A DNA stretch of 64,000 bases from Flavivirga abyssicola (GTDB lineage Bacteria; Bacteroidota; Bacteroidia; Flavobacteriales; Flavobacteriaceae). Position numbers and translations under genes: made by a program. This document shows positions 1-11,600 of the stretch, piece after piece. The notes under the pieces are model-generated. The model saw only the letters and a list, made by a program, of their open reading frames with translations. It was not told the DNA's origin and searched no databases. The stretch is from NCBI RefSeq assembly GCF_030540775.2, contig NZ_CP141266.1, positions 4,327,001 through 4,391,000 of the forward strand. The letters run 5' to 3'. Numbering within the stretch: the stretch's first letter is position 1; every line of letters starts with the position of its first letter.

Positions 1-104
1 ACAACAACAAACTTTCCATTACTAAAATCCTGATCTTTTTTAAATGAAGAAAATGTTAATACTATTATAAAGGATACGAAAAGTAATACTCTGTGCGTTT
101 TCAT
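1..104 (-). CDS. N-acetylmuramoyl-L-alanine amidase, 5' end only (partial)
   Basis: An ATG at 104 opens a minus-strand frame that runs off the left edge. About 34 residues are visible: a basic start (MKTHR), a hydrophobic signal-like stretch (about residues 6-20), then a segment ending NGKFVVV. In Bacteroidota amidases of the AmiC (Amidase_3) type, this beta-strand directly precedes the zinc-site motif DAGHGG, which would lie just outside the window. The gene is divergent from lptD, an arrangement often seen in flavobacteria. The product would be an exported peptidoglycan hydrolase. The call rests on a short segment plus the neighbour, so it is moderate. Confidence 0.5.
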   Translation of the reverse strand, partial: MKTHRVLLFVSFIIVLTFSSFKKDQDFSNGKFVV

Positions 105-270
105 GTGGTATATAAATTTATTTTAATCGAAAACATGCAACAACCTATACTATTTATTATTGTTTTGACAAGGATACCGATAAAGGCTTTAACGATTAAA
201 AAACTCAGTTTATTTTAATTTTAAATTTTTAATTGATTATTAAATCAATCACAGAAAAATATATGTAATT

Positions 271-3048
271 TTGGCTTTTCAAAAACCGAGCCATACTTTT
301 ACAAAAATACATTTAAAAGCGTTGCATACAAACAACTTTAAAATACTTTTTGCACTAAGTTTTACAGTGTTTATTAACACGTTAAGCTTTGCTCAAGATA
401 TTCCCAAAAAGGGTAAAACCATCAACCGAAGCCTTAAGGATAGTGTTGTTGTTAAAACTGATAGTCTACTTATTCCTGAAATTTCTGAAAAAACTCAAGA
501 TTCTACATTAACAGATTCTGTACCACCTAAAAAAGAACTTTTAGAGCACACAGTTACCTATCATGCAGATGATTACACGAAATTCAATCAAAAAAAACAA
601 AAACTCTACTTATACAATAATGCCAAGATTGACTATGGAGATATGAATATTACTTCTGGTAATATTGTTATTGATTATACTAAAAATACAGTATATGCTA
701 AAGGAATAACAGATTCTATTGAAGGGTATACTCAAAAACCTGTTTTTACCCAAGGAAGTAATGTTGTAGAGCCCGATTCAATTATTTTTAATACTGAAAC
801 AAAAAAGGCACTTATATTTAATTCTAAAACGGAACAAGGTGAAGGGACGGTAATTGCTCAAATTACAAAGAAAGAGAATGATTCTGTTTACTTCTTAAAA
901 AATGCTAAATATACAACTGCTGAAGATCTTGAAGACCCCGAGTACTATATAAAACTTAGAAAGGCAAAAATTGTTCCTGGTAAAAAAATAGTTACGGGAT
1001 TAGCCAATTTATTTATATATGATGTCCCGACTCCTATTGGGGTTCCATTTGCTTTTTTTCCACAAACTGAAACACACACATCTGGGATTATAATACCCAC
1101 TTTTGGTGAGCAAAATGATCGTGGGTTCTTTTTACAAAATGGCGGATATTATTTTGCTATTAATGATTATGTAGATTTGGCCGTTATAGGAGATTATTAT
1201 ACGAATGGTAGTTATGGTATGCGCTTAGAAAGCACCTACTCTAAACGTTATAAATTTAGAGGTAATTTAGGTTTTAGATACGAAAGCATAATTAATAGTG
1301 AACGTGGTTTTCCTGACTATTCTAAAAGTACTATTTATAACATTCGTTGGTCTCATAGTCAAGATGCTAAAGCAAACCCTAATTCGCGATTTTCTGCTTC
1401 GGTTAACTTAGGTAGTAGTACCTATTATCGTTCTTCTGTAAATCAAGTCAATACTGGAGCCTTTTTAAATAATTCTTTGTCATCATCTGTATCGTACTCT
1501 AAAACATTTCAAGGAGAGCCTCAAGTAAATTTTAGTTTAACGGCAACGCATTCGCAAAACACCAATACTGAAGTAATAAACATGACGCTTCCTACATTTC
1601 AGGGGAGTGTTGGCAGAATGTACCCTTTTGCCTCAAAATCCGGGTCTAAAAAAGGGATTATTCAAAATATGAACTTGCAGTACAATATAAGAGGGGAAAA
1701 TAGAATTCAAACAACCGATGAATTTTTCTTTAAAAAAGAAATGTTTGATGATGCCAGTGCTGGTTTTCAACATTCAATTCCATTAAGTACAAATTTCAAA
1801 ATATTTAAATATTTTAGCCTTAGTGCTTCTACTAATTACAATGAAGTCTGGACTTTTAAGACTATTGACAAAACTTACGATGTTGTGGAACGTAATTTTG
1901 TAAACGATACTATTAAAAAGTTTGATGCTTTTAGAACTTACAATTTCAGTACTAGTATAGGTACAACTGTTTACGGAATGTTTGATTTTGAAAAAGAAGG
2001 TAAAGACCGAAAAATAAAAGCTATTAGACACGTTGTTAGACCTTCTGTTAGCTATAATATAAATCCTGCTTTTGACAAATATTATGAAAATGCCGAAGTT
2101 GTAAATGCTGATGGTTTGACCGAAGGAGAATTGGATGTTATTTTAGATAATGTGAATTTAGAGTATACGCGTTTTCAGCAAGCGTCTATTTTTGGAACAC
2201 CTAATAAAAACTTCTCAAGTTCTATGGGTATATCTCTATCTAACAATCTAGAAGCCAAAGTTCGTGATAAGGATAGTACAGCCACAGAACCCAAAAAGGT
2301 GGTTTTATTAAATAATCTGAACTTTTCTACTTCTTATAATTTTGCTGGTGATTCGCTGCAATGGAGTCCAGTTAGAATGAGTGGTGGGACACAGCTGTTT
2401 GATGGCAAAATGAGCGTGAATTTTGGTGCGACTTTAGACCCTTATGCATTGGACAATAATAACAATAAAATTGACAAATTTAATATTGACAATGGCGGTA
2501 GTCTTTTTAGGCTAACAAGTGCAAACCTAACGACTAGTTGGTCTATATCCAGTAAAAAAGGAGGCAAAGAAAAAGATAAAAATCTTGAAGAGAATTTGCG
2601 AAGCGGAGGACGTGCGGATGATCTGTTTGGTGTTTCTGAAGATTTTGCTAACCAACAGATCGATAGTAAAAAGGATGATGATAAGGATAAAGCCCCAAGC
2701 GAACATTATAATTATAAAATTCCTTGGAATTTGCGTGTCGCGTATGCCGTAAACTATTCAAATTCCAGGCGCCAGGATGAAATTTCCTCGCATTCTCTTA
2801 TGTTTTCTGGTGATATAGAGTTATCTCCCAAATGGTCTATCGGAGCTTCTTCGGGTTATGATTTAAAAAATGCTGGGTTTACTTATACGCAACTACGTTT
2901 TGAACGTGATTTACTAAGTTGGCGTATGAACTTTAGTTGGGTTCCTTTTAGTTCAAGAAGTTCTTGGAATTTCTTTATTGGTATTAAATCAAGTATTTTA
3001 CAAGATTTAAAATATGAAAAACGCAGACAGCCAGATATTCAACTCTAG
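271..3048 (+). CDS. lptD: LPS-assembly outer-membrane protein LptD (OstA-like)
   Basis: A 925-residue protein. A hydrophobic export segment (about residues 24-41) ends in SFAQ. Next come a periplasmic OstA/LptA-like beta-jellyroll part (about 90-240, with the YNNAKIDYGDMNI type of repeat) and a long beta-barrel part rich in aromatic and Asn/Ser strands to the C-terminus. LptD inserts lipopolysaccharide into the outer leaflet of the outer membrane as the endpoint of the Lpt bridge. The length matches the long Bacteroidota form. The only usual start codon in the open frame is TTG at 271; an in-frame TAA lies at 241 and no ATG lies between. The gene is divergent from the amidase and is followed 64 bp later by ridA. 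Confidence 0.85.
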   Translation: MAFQKPSHTFTKIHLKALHTNNFKILFALSFTVFINTLSFAQDIPKKGKTINRSLKDSVVVKTDSLLIPEISEKTQDSTLTDSVPPKKELLEHTVTYHADDYTKFNQKKQKLYLYNNAKIDYGDMNITSGNIVIDYTKNTVYAKGITDSIEGYTQKPVFTQGSNVVEPDSIIFNTETKKALIFNSKTEQGEGTVIAQITKKENDSVYFLKNAKYTTAEDLEDPEYYIKLRKAKIVPGKKIVTGLANLFIYDVPTPIGVPFAFFPQTETHTSGIIIPTFGEQNDRGFFLQNGGYYFAINDYVDLAVIGDYYTNGSYGMRLESTYSKRYKFRGNLGFRYESIINSERGFPDYSKSTIYNIRWSHSQDAKANPNSRFSASVNLGSSTYYRSSVNQVNTGAFLNNSLSSSVSYSKTFQGEPQVNFSLTATHSQNTNTEVINMTLPTFQGSVGRMYPFASKSGSKKGIIQNMNLQYNIRGENRIQTTDEFFFKKEMFDDASAGFQHSIPLSTNFKIFKYFSLSASTNYNEVWTFKTIDKTYDVVERNFVNDTIKKFDAFRTYNFSTSIGTTVYGMFDFEKEGKDRKIKAIRHVVRPSVSYNINPAFDKYYENAEVVNADGLTEGELDVILDNVNLEYTRFQQASIFGTPNKNFSSSMGISLSNNLEAKVRDKDSTATEPKKVVLLNNLNFSTSYNFAGDSLQWSPVRMSGGTQLFDGKMSVNFGATLDPYALDNNNNKIDKFNIDNGGSLFRLTSANLTTSWSISSKKGGKEKDKNLEENLRSGGRADDLFGVSEDFANQQIDSKKDDDKDKAPSEHYNYKIPWNLRVAYAVNYSNSRRQDEISSHSLMFSGDIELSPKWSIGASSGYDLKNAGFTYTQLRFERDLLSWRMNFSWVPFSSRSSWNFFIGIKSSILQDLKYEKRRQPDIQL

Positions 3049-3112
3049 ATATTAAGTTTAAATAAATTATTATACGGTTTTTGCTTTCGCGGAAATGAAA
3101 AATATATTTTTT

Positions 3113-3493
3113 ATGAAAAAGATAATTACTACACCCAAAGCCCCTGCTCCTATTGGTCCTTATAATCAAGCTGTGTTAAGTGGCAATACATTATATACTT
3201 CGGGACAAATTGCCTTAAATCCAGAAACAGGAGTGCTTATTTTAGATGATATAAAAACTGAAACGGATCAAGTCATGCAAAATTTAAAAGCAGTTTTAGA
3301 AGCGGCAGATATGACTTTTGAGCATGTTATTAAAACATCTATTTTTATTAGTAATATGGACAATTTTACTCAAATTAATGAGGTTTATGGTAGCTTTTTT
3401 AATGATGAAACTGCTCCAGCTCGTGAAACTGTACAAGTTGCCAGACTTCCTAAAGATGTTAATGTGGAAATTAGCATGATTGCTGTTAAGTAA
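3113..3493 (+). CDS. ridA: RidA family reactive intermediate/imine deaminase
   Basis: A 126-residue protein of normal family length. It hydrolyses reactive enamine/imine intermediates, such as 2-aminoacrylate made by PLP enzymes, in the cytoplasm. Visible family features are the N-terminal APAPIGPYNQAV, the LYTSGQI strand, and the C-terminal PARETVQVARLP block carrying the arginine that binds substrate carboxylate. I chose ATG 3113 (MKKIITTPKAP) because it matches the usual N-terminus. An upstream in-frame ATG at 3095 would add only six residues (MKNIFF). The gene follows lptD in the same direction. Confidence 0.9.
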   Translation: MKKIITTPKAPAPIGPYNQAVLSGNTLYTSGQIALNPETGVLILDDIKTETDQVMQNLKAVLEAADMTFEHVIKTSIFISNMDNFTQINEVYGSFFNDETAPARETVQVARLPKDVNVEISMIAVK

Positions 3494-3515
3494 AGGTTTA
3501 CGTTTTATTTATTAT

Positions 3516-3770
3516 TTACTTTTCTTTGCGCGTCCAAAGAAAAGTAACAAACCTGCCTGCCATGCCTTTGGCTTGGTAGACCGGCAGGCAGGAGAAAAGA
3601 CGCCCCTTCGATAGGAATTTCTTCTCTTGGCTTACGCTTGAGAAGAACCAAGCACAAAACTTCGACGTCGCGCCAATGCACCATCCAATGCTATGCTCCT
3701 GGGTTTCGAAGCTTTTGTCCTTTATTCTTACGAAGGGTTAGGGCTTGCCTGATGGCCATTTCTTAACGAG
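3516..3770. repeat. Intergenic palindromic repeat cluster
   Basis: The non-coding gap between ridA and the histidine kinase holds stacked inverted repeats. One is a perfect 13-bp pair, ttacttttctttg at 3516-3528 and its complement at 3535-3547. Another is a perfect 10-bp pair, cctgcctgcc at 3552-3561 and ggcaggcagg at 3583-3592. A third is an 8-bp pair, ttcttctc at 3619-3626 and gagaagaa at 3640-3647. The cluster is more GC-rich than its surroundings. Related cctgtctgcc/aggcaggc sequence recurs at about 42840-42870. This looks like a REP-type repeat family, and the first hairpin could also terminate ridA transcription. Confidence 0.7.
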
Positions 3771-3773
3771 CTC

Positions 3774-5192
3774 TTAAGTCGAAGAATCTTTCTTAGAGTA
3801 TTTAACTAATAACTCTTTTAGTCTATCTGTTTCTATTGGTTTTGCCAAAAACTCATCAATTCCTGCTGATTTTGCGTGGTTAATGTCTTCTTCAAAAGCA
3901 CTTGCAGAAACAGCAATTATAGGAGTCTTATTTTTAATATATTTTTCAGTGGCTTGAATAGCTTTAGTTGCTTGGTAACCATCCATATCTGGCATATAAA
4001 TGTCCATAAAAACCATATCGAAATCTAAAATTTTATATAAATCTACAGCTTCAATACCGTTTTTTGCAAATGTACAATCGGCTCCTTGTCGCTCCAGTAA
4101 AAATTTAATTACCTTTTGATTCATGCGGTTATCTTCTGCAACTAAAACACTAAATTTATCTAAAAGGATAGGTTGTTGCTCAGTATTCTCTGTTTTTATA
4201 TTCAATGTCTTTTTTAACTGTAAACTAAAGTAGAAAGTAGATCCTTCATTTTCCTTACTTTCTAGCTTTAAATCACCGCCCATTAATTTTACTAATTGAT
4301 GTGAAATGGAAAGCCCAATTCCTCCTCCTTTATAATACCGCATCATAGATGCATCATATGGGCTTGTAGCGTTATTGAAAATGCGTTTAATTTCTTCTTG
4401 CCGCATGCCTACACCCGTATCTTTAATATAAAATGTAACTATTTGATCTTCATCAATACTAACCGTTTGATCGACTATAATGGATATCTTTCCTGAATTT
4501 GTGAATTTTATAGCATTATTAATCAAATTTATTAATACCTGCTGAATCCTCGCCGAATCTCCTAAAACAGAAAATGTGTCTTTTTCTTCATGCAAGAACT
4601 TAAAATCGAAATCTAAACCTTTTTCCCATGCTTGATATTCAAAAACTTTAAAAAGATGAAATAAGTCCGATTTTAAATCTATTGCCAATAAATTTAATTG
4701 AAGGTTTCCTATTTTAACATCTGCATTATCAGTTACCATATTTACTAATTGCAATAGGTGCTTTGAAGAATATTCTGCAATCTCAACCTGTGCTTTTTGG
4801 TCACTATCAAGATTCGTTTGCTTCAACATATTCAGCATCCCCAAAACAGTACTAAGCGGTGTACGAACTTCATAACTCATGTTTGACAAATAGATTGATT
4901 TGTGCTCAATCATTCTATCTGATTCCTTCAAACTCGCTTTCAACTCATTAATACGCAAATTCAAATTTGATCGTCTGGTATCATTTTTTAATTGATTCTT
5001 AAAAAAATACTGAAGTACAAAAACCTGAATTATCGTTAAAAAAAATAAGAATAGAGTTATGGTTTCTAAACTAATTTTCTTTTCAAGAAATAAATAACCT
5101 CCTAACAAGATTGTGAGAATAGAAATAAAAATAAAGAAAGATAATATCCTTCTTTTTTTTATGGATTTAAAAAACTGTGAGAAAAAGCTCAT
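3774..5192 (-). CDS. Hybrid histidine kinase/receiver lacking the phospho-acceptor His
   Basis: A 472-residue membrane protein. Two hydrophobic segments (about 16-35 and 42-64) are followed by a coiled linker, a HisKA-like helix (about 100-165), an HATPase domain and a C-terminal receiver. The ATPase has an N-box (NLINNAIKF, 222-230), a G1 box (DTGVG, 258-262) and a G2 box (GGGIGL, 289-294). The receiver has an acidic pocket (ED 353-354), phospho-acceptor D397 in FMDIYMPDMDG and K451. The H-box reads MSYEVRTPL where the family has S-H-E-[IV]-R-T-P, so residue 107 is Tyr (TAT at 4872-4874). The ATP site and receiver look intact, so the protein may act as a phosphatase, a scaffold or a partner of another kinase. 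No sensor domain is visible and the gene stands alone. Confidence 0.85.
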   Translation of the reverse strand: MSFFSQFFKSIKKRRILSFFIFISILTILLGGYLFLEKKISLETITLFLFFLTIIQVFVLQYFFKNQLKNDTRRSNLNLRINELKASLKESDRMIEHKSIYLSNMSYEVRTPLSTVLGMLNMLKQTNLDSDQKAQVEIAEYSSKHLLQLVNMVTDNADVKIGNLQLNLLAIDLKSDLFHLFKVFEYQAWEKGLDFDFKFLHEEKDTFSVLGDSARIQQVLINLINNAIKFTNSGKISIIVDQTVSIDEDQIVTFYIKDTGVGMRQEEIKRIFNNATSPYDASMMRYYKGGGIGLSISHQLVKLMGGDLKLESKENEGSTFYFSLQLKKTLNIKTENTEQQPILLDKFSVLVAEDNRMNQKVIKFLLERQGADCTFAKNGIEAVDLYKILDFDMVFMDIYMPDMDGYQATKAIQATEKYIKNKTPIIAVSASAFEEDINHAKSAGIDEFLAKPIETDRLKELLVKYSKKDSST

Positions 5193-5562
5193 TTGTTAGT
5201 AAGTTTTAACAAACTTATTCAAATTATATCAAACTTTATAATTCCTTTATTTTTTTATTTCTCTAAACTTTATAAGTGCTTCTTTTTGTAGACTAATATT
5301 AATAAGTATTAGACATCTTATTAAAATAACAAAGTTAATTTTATAAGCTTCATAATATCTTTAATTATGACACATATTAAGAAGCTACAGGTACTATCTA
5401 CTTCCCAATTAAGCTTTACATGTAAAGGAAATTCATCATTTCACAATAAAAACAATGGATACTCAGTAATAAGAGAAAAATATTCTTTTAGGCATCTGCA
5501 TTTAATGATTTTTTATCTAAGATGATATATCATTAAAAAGGTTGTGCAAAAAACAATAAAGT
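5193..5562. other. 370-bp intergenic gap, no supported gene
   Basis: This very AT-rich stretch lies upstream of the histidine kinase and downstream of the sugar kinase. One 52-codon plus-strand frame (5367-5525) is present, but its composition is low-complexity, it has no family resemblance, and I do not call it. No clear terminator hairpin was found. Confidence 0.5.
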
Positions 5563-6423
5563 TTATAAATTCTTAGTATGAAAAGATACTAAACCTTCTA
5601 TAGGCCTTCTTTCAAAATTACCAACGGTGAATCCCATCTCTTGGGCTACTTCTTTTATTTCATCTTGAGAAAAGTACGCTATAGACCCTGCAAAATGAAC
5701 GGGTACTGTTTTTAGTTCTTCCTTATATTGCATAATCATATTAGTAGCAAATAATCGTATGCCTTTCTTTATAAGGTTTATTGTATATTCTGAATCTTTG
5801 TGTAAAAACATAAATTCAGCAAAGTTGGCTAAATATGCATTAGGGTTAGGCTGCTTATATAGATTATACTTAATATAATCAGACTCCATGTTAAATTTGC
5901 TACCAAAAGCAATTTTAACATCTTCTGGCATATGATTAAAGTAATAATCTCTAATAAGTTGACGGCCATAATAATTACCTGAGGCATCATCCATAACAGA
6001 ATAGCCTAAAGAGGTAACACGTTGCTCTAATTGCTCACCATTATAGTAACTACAATTCGATCCTGTTCCCAAAATACAAACTACTGCAGCTTCCTTATCG
6101 TGGTTAATTGTAGAATAAACCGCAGCCATAGTATCTTCATTAACTTCTATATGGGCATTAACAAATATATTTTGTAACACGCCTTTTAAAAGTTCAACAG
6201 GCTTTTCTGTACCGCAACCAGCTCCGTAAAAGAAAATATGAGTGACATTATTCTTATGTTTTTTTAATAAACTATTTGATTTAATTATCTTTTTAAGTTT
6301 CTTCTCTTCCAAAATAGCAGGGTTTAGCCCTTTGGTGCGTATCTTTTCTAGTAATTGATTTCCATTACCGTCTACTGCTATCCAATCAGATTTTGTAGAA
6401 CCACTATCAACAATTAAAATCAT
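5563..6423 (-). CDS. BadF/BadG-type sugar kinase (N-acetylglucosamine kinase-like)
   Basis: A 286-residue cytoplasmic ATPase of the ASKHA fold. It begins with the phosphate-1 motif (LIVDSGSTKSDW, residues 3-14). It also has a GAGCGTE loop, an acidic EVNEDTMAA segment, the phosphate-2 motif ILGTGSNC, and the GYSVMDDASGNYYGR block typical of the N-acetylglucosamine kinase branch. A late FAGSIAYF segment contributes the adenosine motif. The likely reaction is ATP-dependent phosphorylation of GlcNAc or a related amino sugar, feeding murein recycling or chitin use. Its ATG lies 18 bp beyond a strong terminator that ends gapA, so expression would need read-through or a promoter close to the hairpin. 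The exact sugar cannot be read from sequence. Confidence 0.8.
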   Translation of the reverse strand: MILIVDSGSTKSDWIAVDGNGNQLLEKIRTKGLNPAILEEKKLKKIIKSNSLLKKHKNNVTHIFFYGAGCGTEKPVELLKGVLQNIFVNAHIEVNEDTMAAVYSTINHDKEAAVVCILGTGSNCSYYNGEQLEQRVTSLGYSVMDDASGNYYGRQLIRDYYFNHMPEDVKIAFGSKFNMESDYIKYNLYKQPNPNAYLANFAEFMFLHKDSEYTINLIKKGIRLFATNMIMQYKEELKTVPVHFAGSIAYFSQDEIKEVAQEMGFTVGNFERRPIEGLVSFHTKNL

Positions 6424-6441
6424 AAGTTTTTAAATAAAAAA

Positions 6442-6486
6442 AGTCCACAGAATCACTTTATTAATAATAAGGCGATTCTGTGGACT
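6442..6486 (-). terminator. Rho-independent terminator after gapA
   Basis: A perfect 13-bp inverted repeat, agtccacagaatc at 6442-6454 and gattctgtggact at 6474-6486, encloses a 19-nt loop. On the minus strand the stem is followed by a run of T (complement of 6435-6441). It lies 12 bp after the gapA stop codon. Confidence 0.9.
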
Positions 6487-6497
6487 AAATTAATAAT

Positions 6498-8503
<2,006 letters not shown>

Positions 8504-8662
8504 CAAAAATTATTATTTACGTGTAAAATTAATAAACAAAACGCACATATCTATAAGCATTTATCTTATTTTAATTGCAGTTACCAAACTATAACGTTTT
8601 AGTTAATAAAAAAATACGATTTGCTACGAAAACAGTTATAAATAAAGCAAAAAAACAGTAAT

Positions 8663-11600
8663 TTATTTTTGAGTAGAGGGTTTTACTGTAATAAAATCCG
8701 GTAATGCATTAGCATCTATTTCTTGAGTTTTTTCTTCTGGGATTTTCTCTTCTTTTTCAGGTTTTTTAAAGAACTTTTGAAGTAATTCTTTAAAGGTATC
8801 AAAATCGACACTATATGAAAGTCCTATTCCTTGTGTGTATCCTATGTCTTCACCAAAATTTCTAATACTATTTTCTCTATTAAATACTTTCGCTGTTAGG
8901 GTACCTTCTTCATTTAAAAGAAAATCAATTTCTACATCTCCAGCAATAACAGTTTCGGTAGCTCCTGCCCCACCAACAGGGACTCCTACTTTTCCATTTA
9001 TAAGTACACGGTCACTAATTTGTGTTTGTATGGTGGCAACAACTCTATTATCTGTTTGATAATCTGGTCGGTTTTGACCAGCTTCATAATTGACGCCCAG
9101 ATTAAGTTTACTATCACCATTTCCAAAAATACCACTAATAATACCATTAAGTCGCTCTGCTATGGTTCCTGAGAAATTCAATTCATTTAATCCTCTGGAG
9201 AATGACCCTGTGGATATTAAATACAGGGCTTGGTTTTGTTTATCGTCTGCAGATTCTAATCGATATTGAAGCTCTGATTTAATTGTTGAGTTTACATTAG
9301 GAAATTCAAAACTAAAATCCGGATCTGGTTTTTCTAAATTACCTTTTAAGCTAATATTTAATTCAACAGGAATGCTTCTATTAATTGGATTATCTAATAG
9401 TGGCGAAGGGTTAGCTTGTGTTTTGTAAATAGCATTCATATCCATTATAGCGTTTAATGGATCGCCATTCCATGCCAACGTTCCACCAGGTTGTACAATA
9501 AATTCTTTTTGAATTAATCCGCCATAAGCAAAATTATATACGCCTTCAAATACAGAGAAATCCCCCCACATATTAAATTTACCATTCGTATTAATTTCGA
9601 CTAATAAACCACCTCTACCGCGCCCTTTTAATGAATGTCCTGTGTTTTTATCAATAATAATCTCTACTTCGGCTTCTTCTGTAAGGTCTAAATCGAAATC
9701 TAACTCCAATCCTTTAATTTCATTAAAAACAACTTCTTCTCCTTTTTTTCTAGCCTCTTTTTCATCTTTTGTTATAAAATGAATAAAAGAATTATCTCCA
9801 AAAGACTCAGCATCACTAAGTGGTATTTTAAATACTGTTCCGCGTTTGGTTGCTCCTACTACATCTATAACTAATTCTTCTGTAGGTCCAACAATACTTG
9901 CTCTACCTCCTACAAAACCAGTACCGTAATACAGAGCATCTTCTGTTTCTTTAGTATCTAGCACCAACAATCGGGGTGTTTTGAGGTTTAAACCTAAACT
10001 CCACTTAGAAAAATTTACATGATTTAACGAACCGTTAAGTTCTCCTTTTGAATTAAATTTAGTATCTCTTATTTGAATCTTATTAAAAATGAAACTCTGA
10101 TTTTTTAAAGTCACTGACGCATTACGCTTAAAATCATAATCTACGTTAAGATATGGAATACCAAGCCCTGCATCGTTTAAGGTTAGATCTCCATTAATAT
10201 CTGGATGCTTAAGCCTACCTATTACGTTTACATCTCCAGAAACTTTTCCTCGTATATTAGTTAAAACACCATCCAATAATGGATTTAAAGGCACTAAATT
10301 AAAGTCGTCAAAGTTTAAATCTGCGTCTATTTTTGCATCGTCTCCTAAAACACTTATGTCACCTTTTGCACTAAATGATCTTGAAGTATCATTTTTAATT
10401 GTAACATCCAACTTATAATTCGTAAGTGTTTTGTTACCTGTAATGGCTGCATCAAAAGAACCTAATAGAAAATCATTAACCTTAAAGTCATCAATGATAA
10501 CAGAAGAGTTTGGTAAATAATTGCCATTTTTTTGAAGTATATCTAATTTTCCATTTACATTACCTGCTAATGACAAACTATCTATATCTGGAGTTATTTT
10601 AGCTAAATCAACATTTTTAAAGCTTAGCTTCAAATCTTTTTCTGTAGAATCTCTTAGAATACCGGAAAGTTTAATCTCTTCATTATTATGGTTAATTCTG
10701 AGTCTATCAATATCGAACTTAGTAAAGCCTTTATTGAATGCTATTTTATTAAATCTATCTTTATTCTCATTAATAAACCACTTATTGTTTTTAATGGTGA
10801 CATCAGATTTTTTAAAGCCTATAACGGATTCTTTTTCTTCATTAATAGTATGATAAAAACTTAAATTATAGCTATCATTATTTCGTTTACCTCCTTTAAA
10901 CTCAGAACGCATAAACAAAGTATCATTAACGGTTACATTAATTAAATTGAATTTAGAAACATTATAATGCTTTGTTTTTAAACTATCTACTTCTATATAG
11001 GTATTGAAAAGCGGATTACTATTATCAACTTGCAATTCAATATGACTAGCAAAATTATCCAGCAATCTGATTTTTGGAGATTTAAACGTAAGTTTAAAGT
11101 TTTTTTCGTCGCTTTCAACCCTACCACGTATAAAGGTGTTTTTACCAAGTTCGATTTCTGGATACACGACTTCAATAATCTTATTATAAATTTTGAAATT
11201 AAAATCGATACTTTGATTTGTTGCCACTTCATGCGGTTCATAATTGGTGTAAATATGTCCTAATGAATTTTCGAATAGCTTCCTTAAATCTTTAAATACA
11301 AAACGCCCTTTTAAATCACCTTCAATAATGTCTGGTGAATTAAATTCTATAAATCTCGTGGCTCCTTCAAATCGAGAAAGTACATCTAACTTATTAAAGT
11401 AATAATTATCATTCTGATTTTTATAAGATGTATTCCTAAACGAGATTTTCCCATATGCATCATCATAATTACTGGCATTCATATTCATTCTTACACGACT
11501 TCTAAATATGGAAAGACTATCTTTTTTCACAAAGTTTAGTGCTTTTAAATTCGCATAATCAACATTAGCCTCAAAATCATACTTCTTAATAACTTCAGAA

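Noticed and set aside
5367-5525. 52-codon plus-strand frame in the 5.2-5.5 kb gap
   Set aside because: Low-complexity AT-rich sequence, no recognisable family, no promoter or operon context.
10993-11263. Overlapping frames on both strands inside tamB
   Set aside because: They fall within the well-supported tamB reading frame and encode no recognisable protein.
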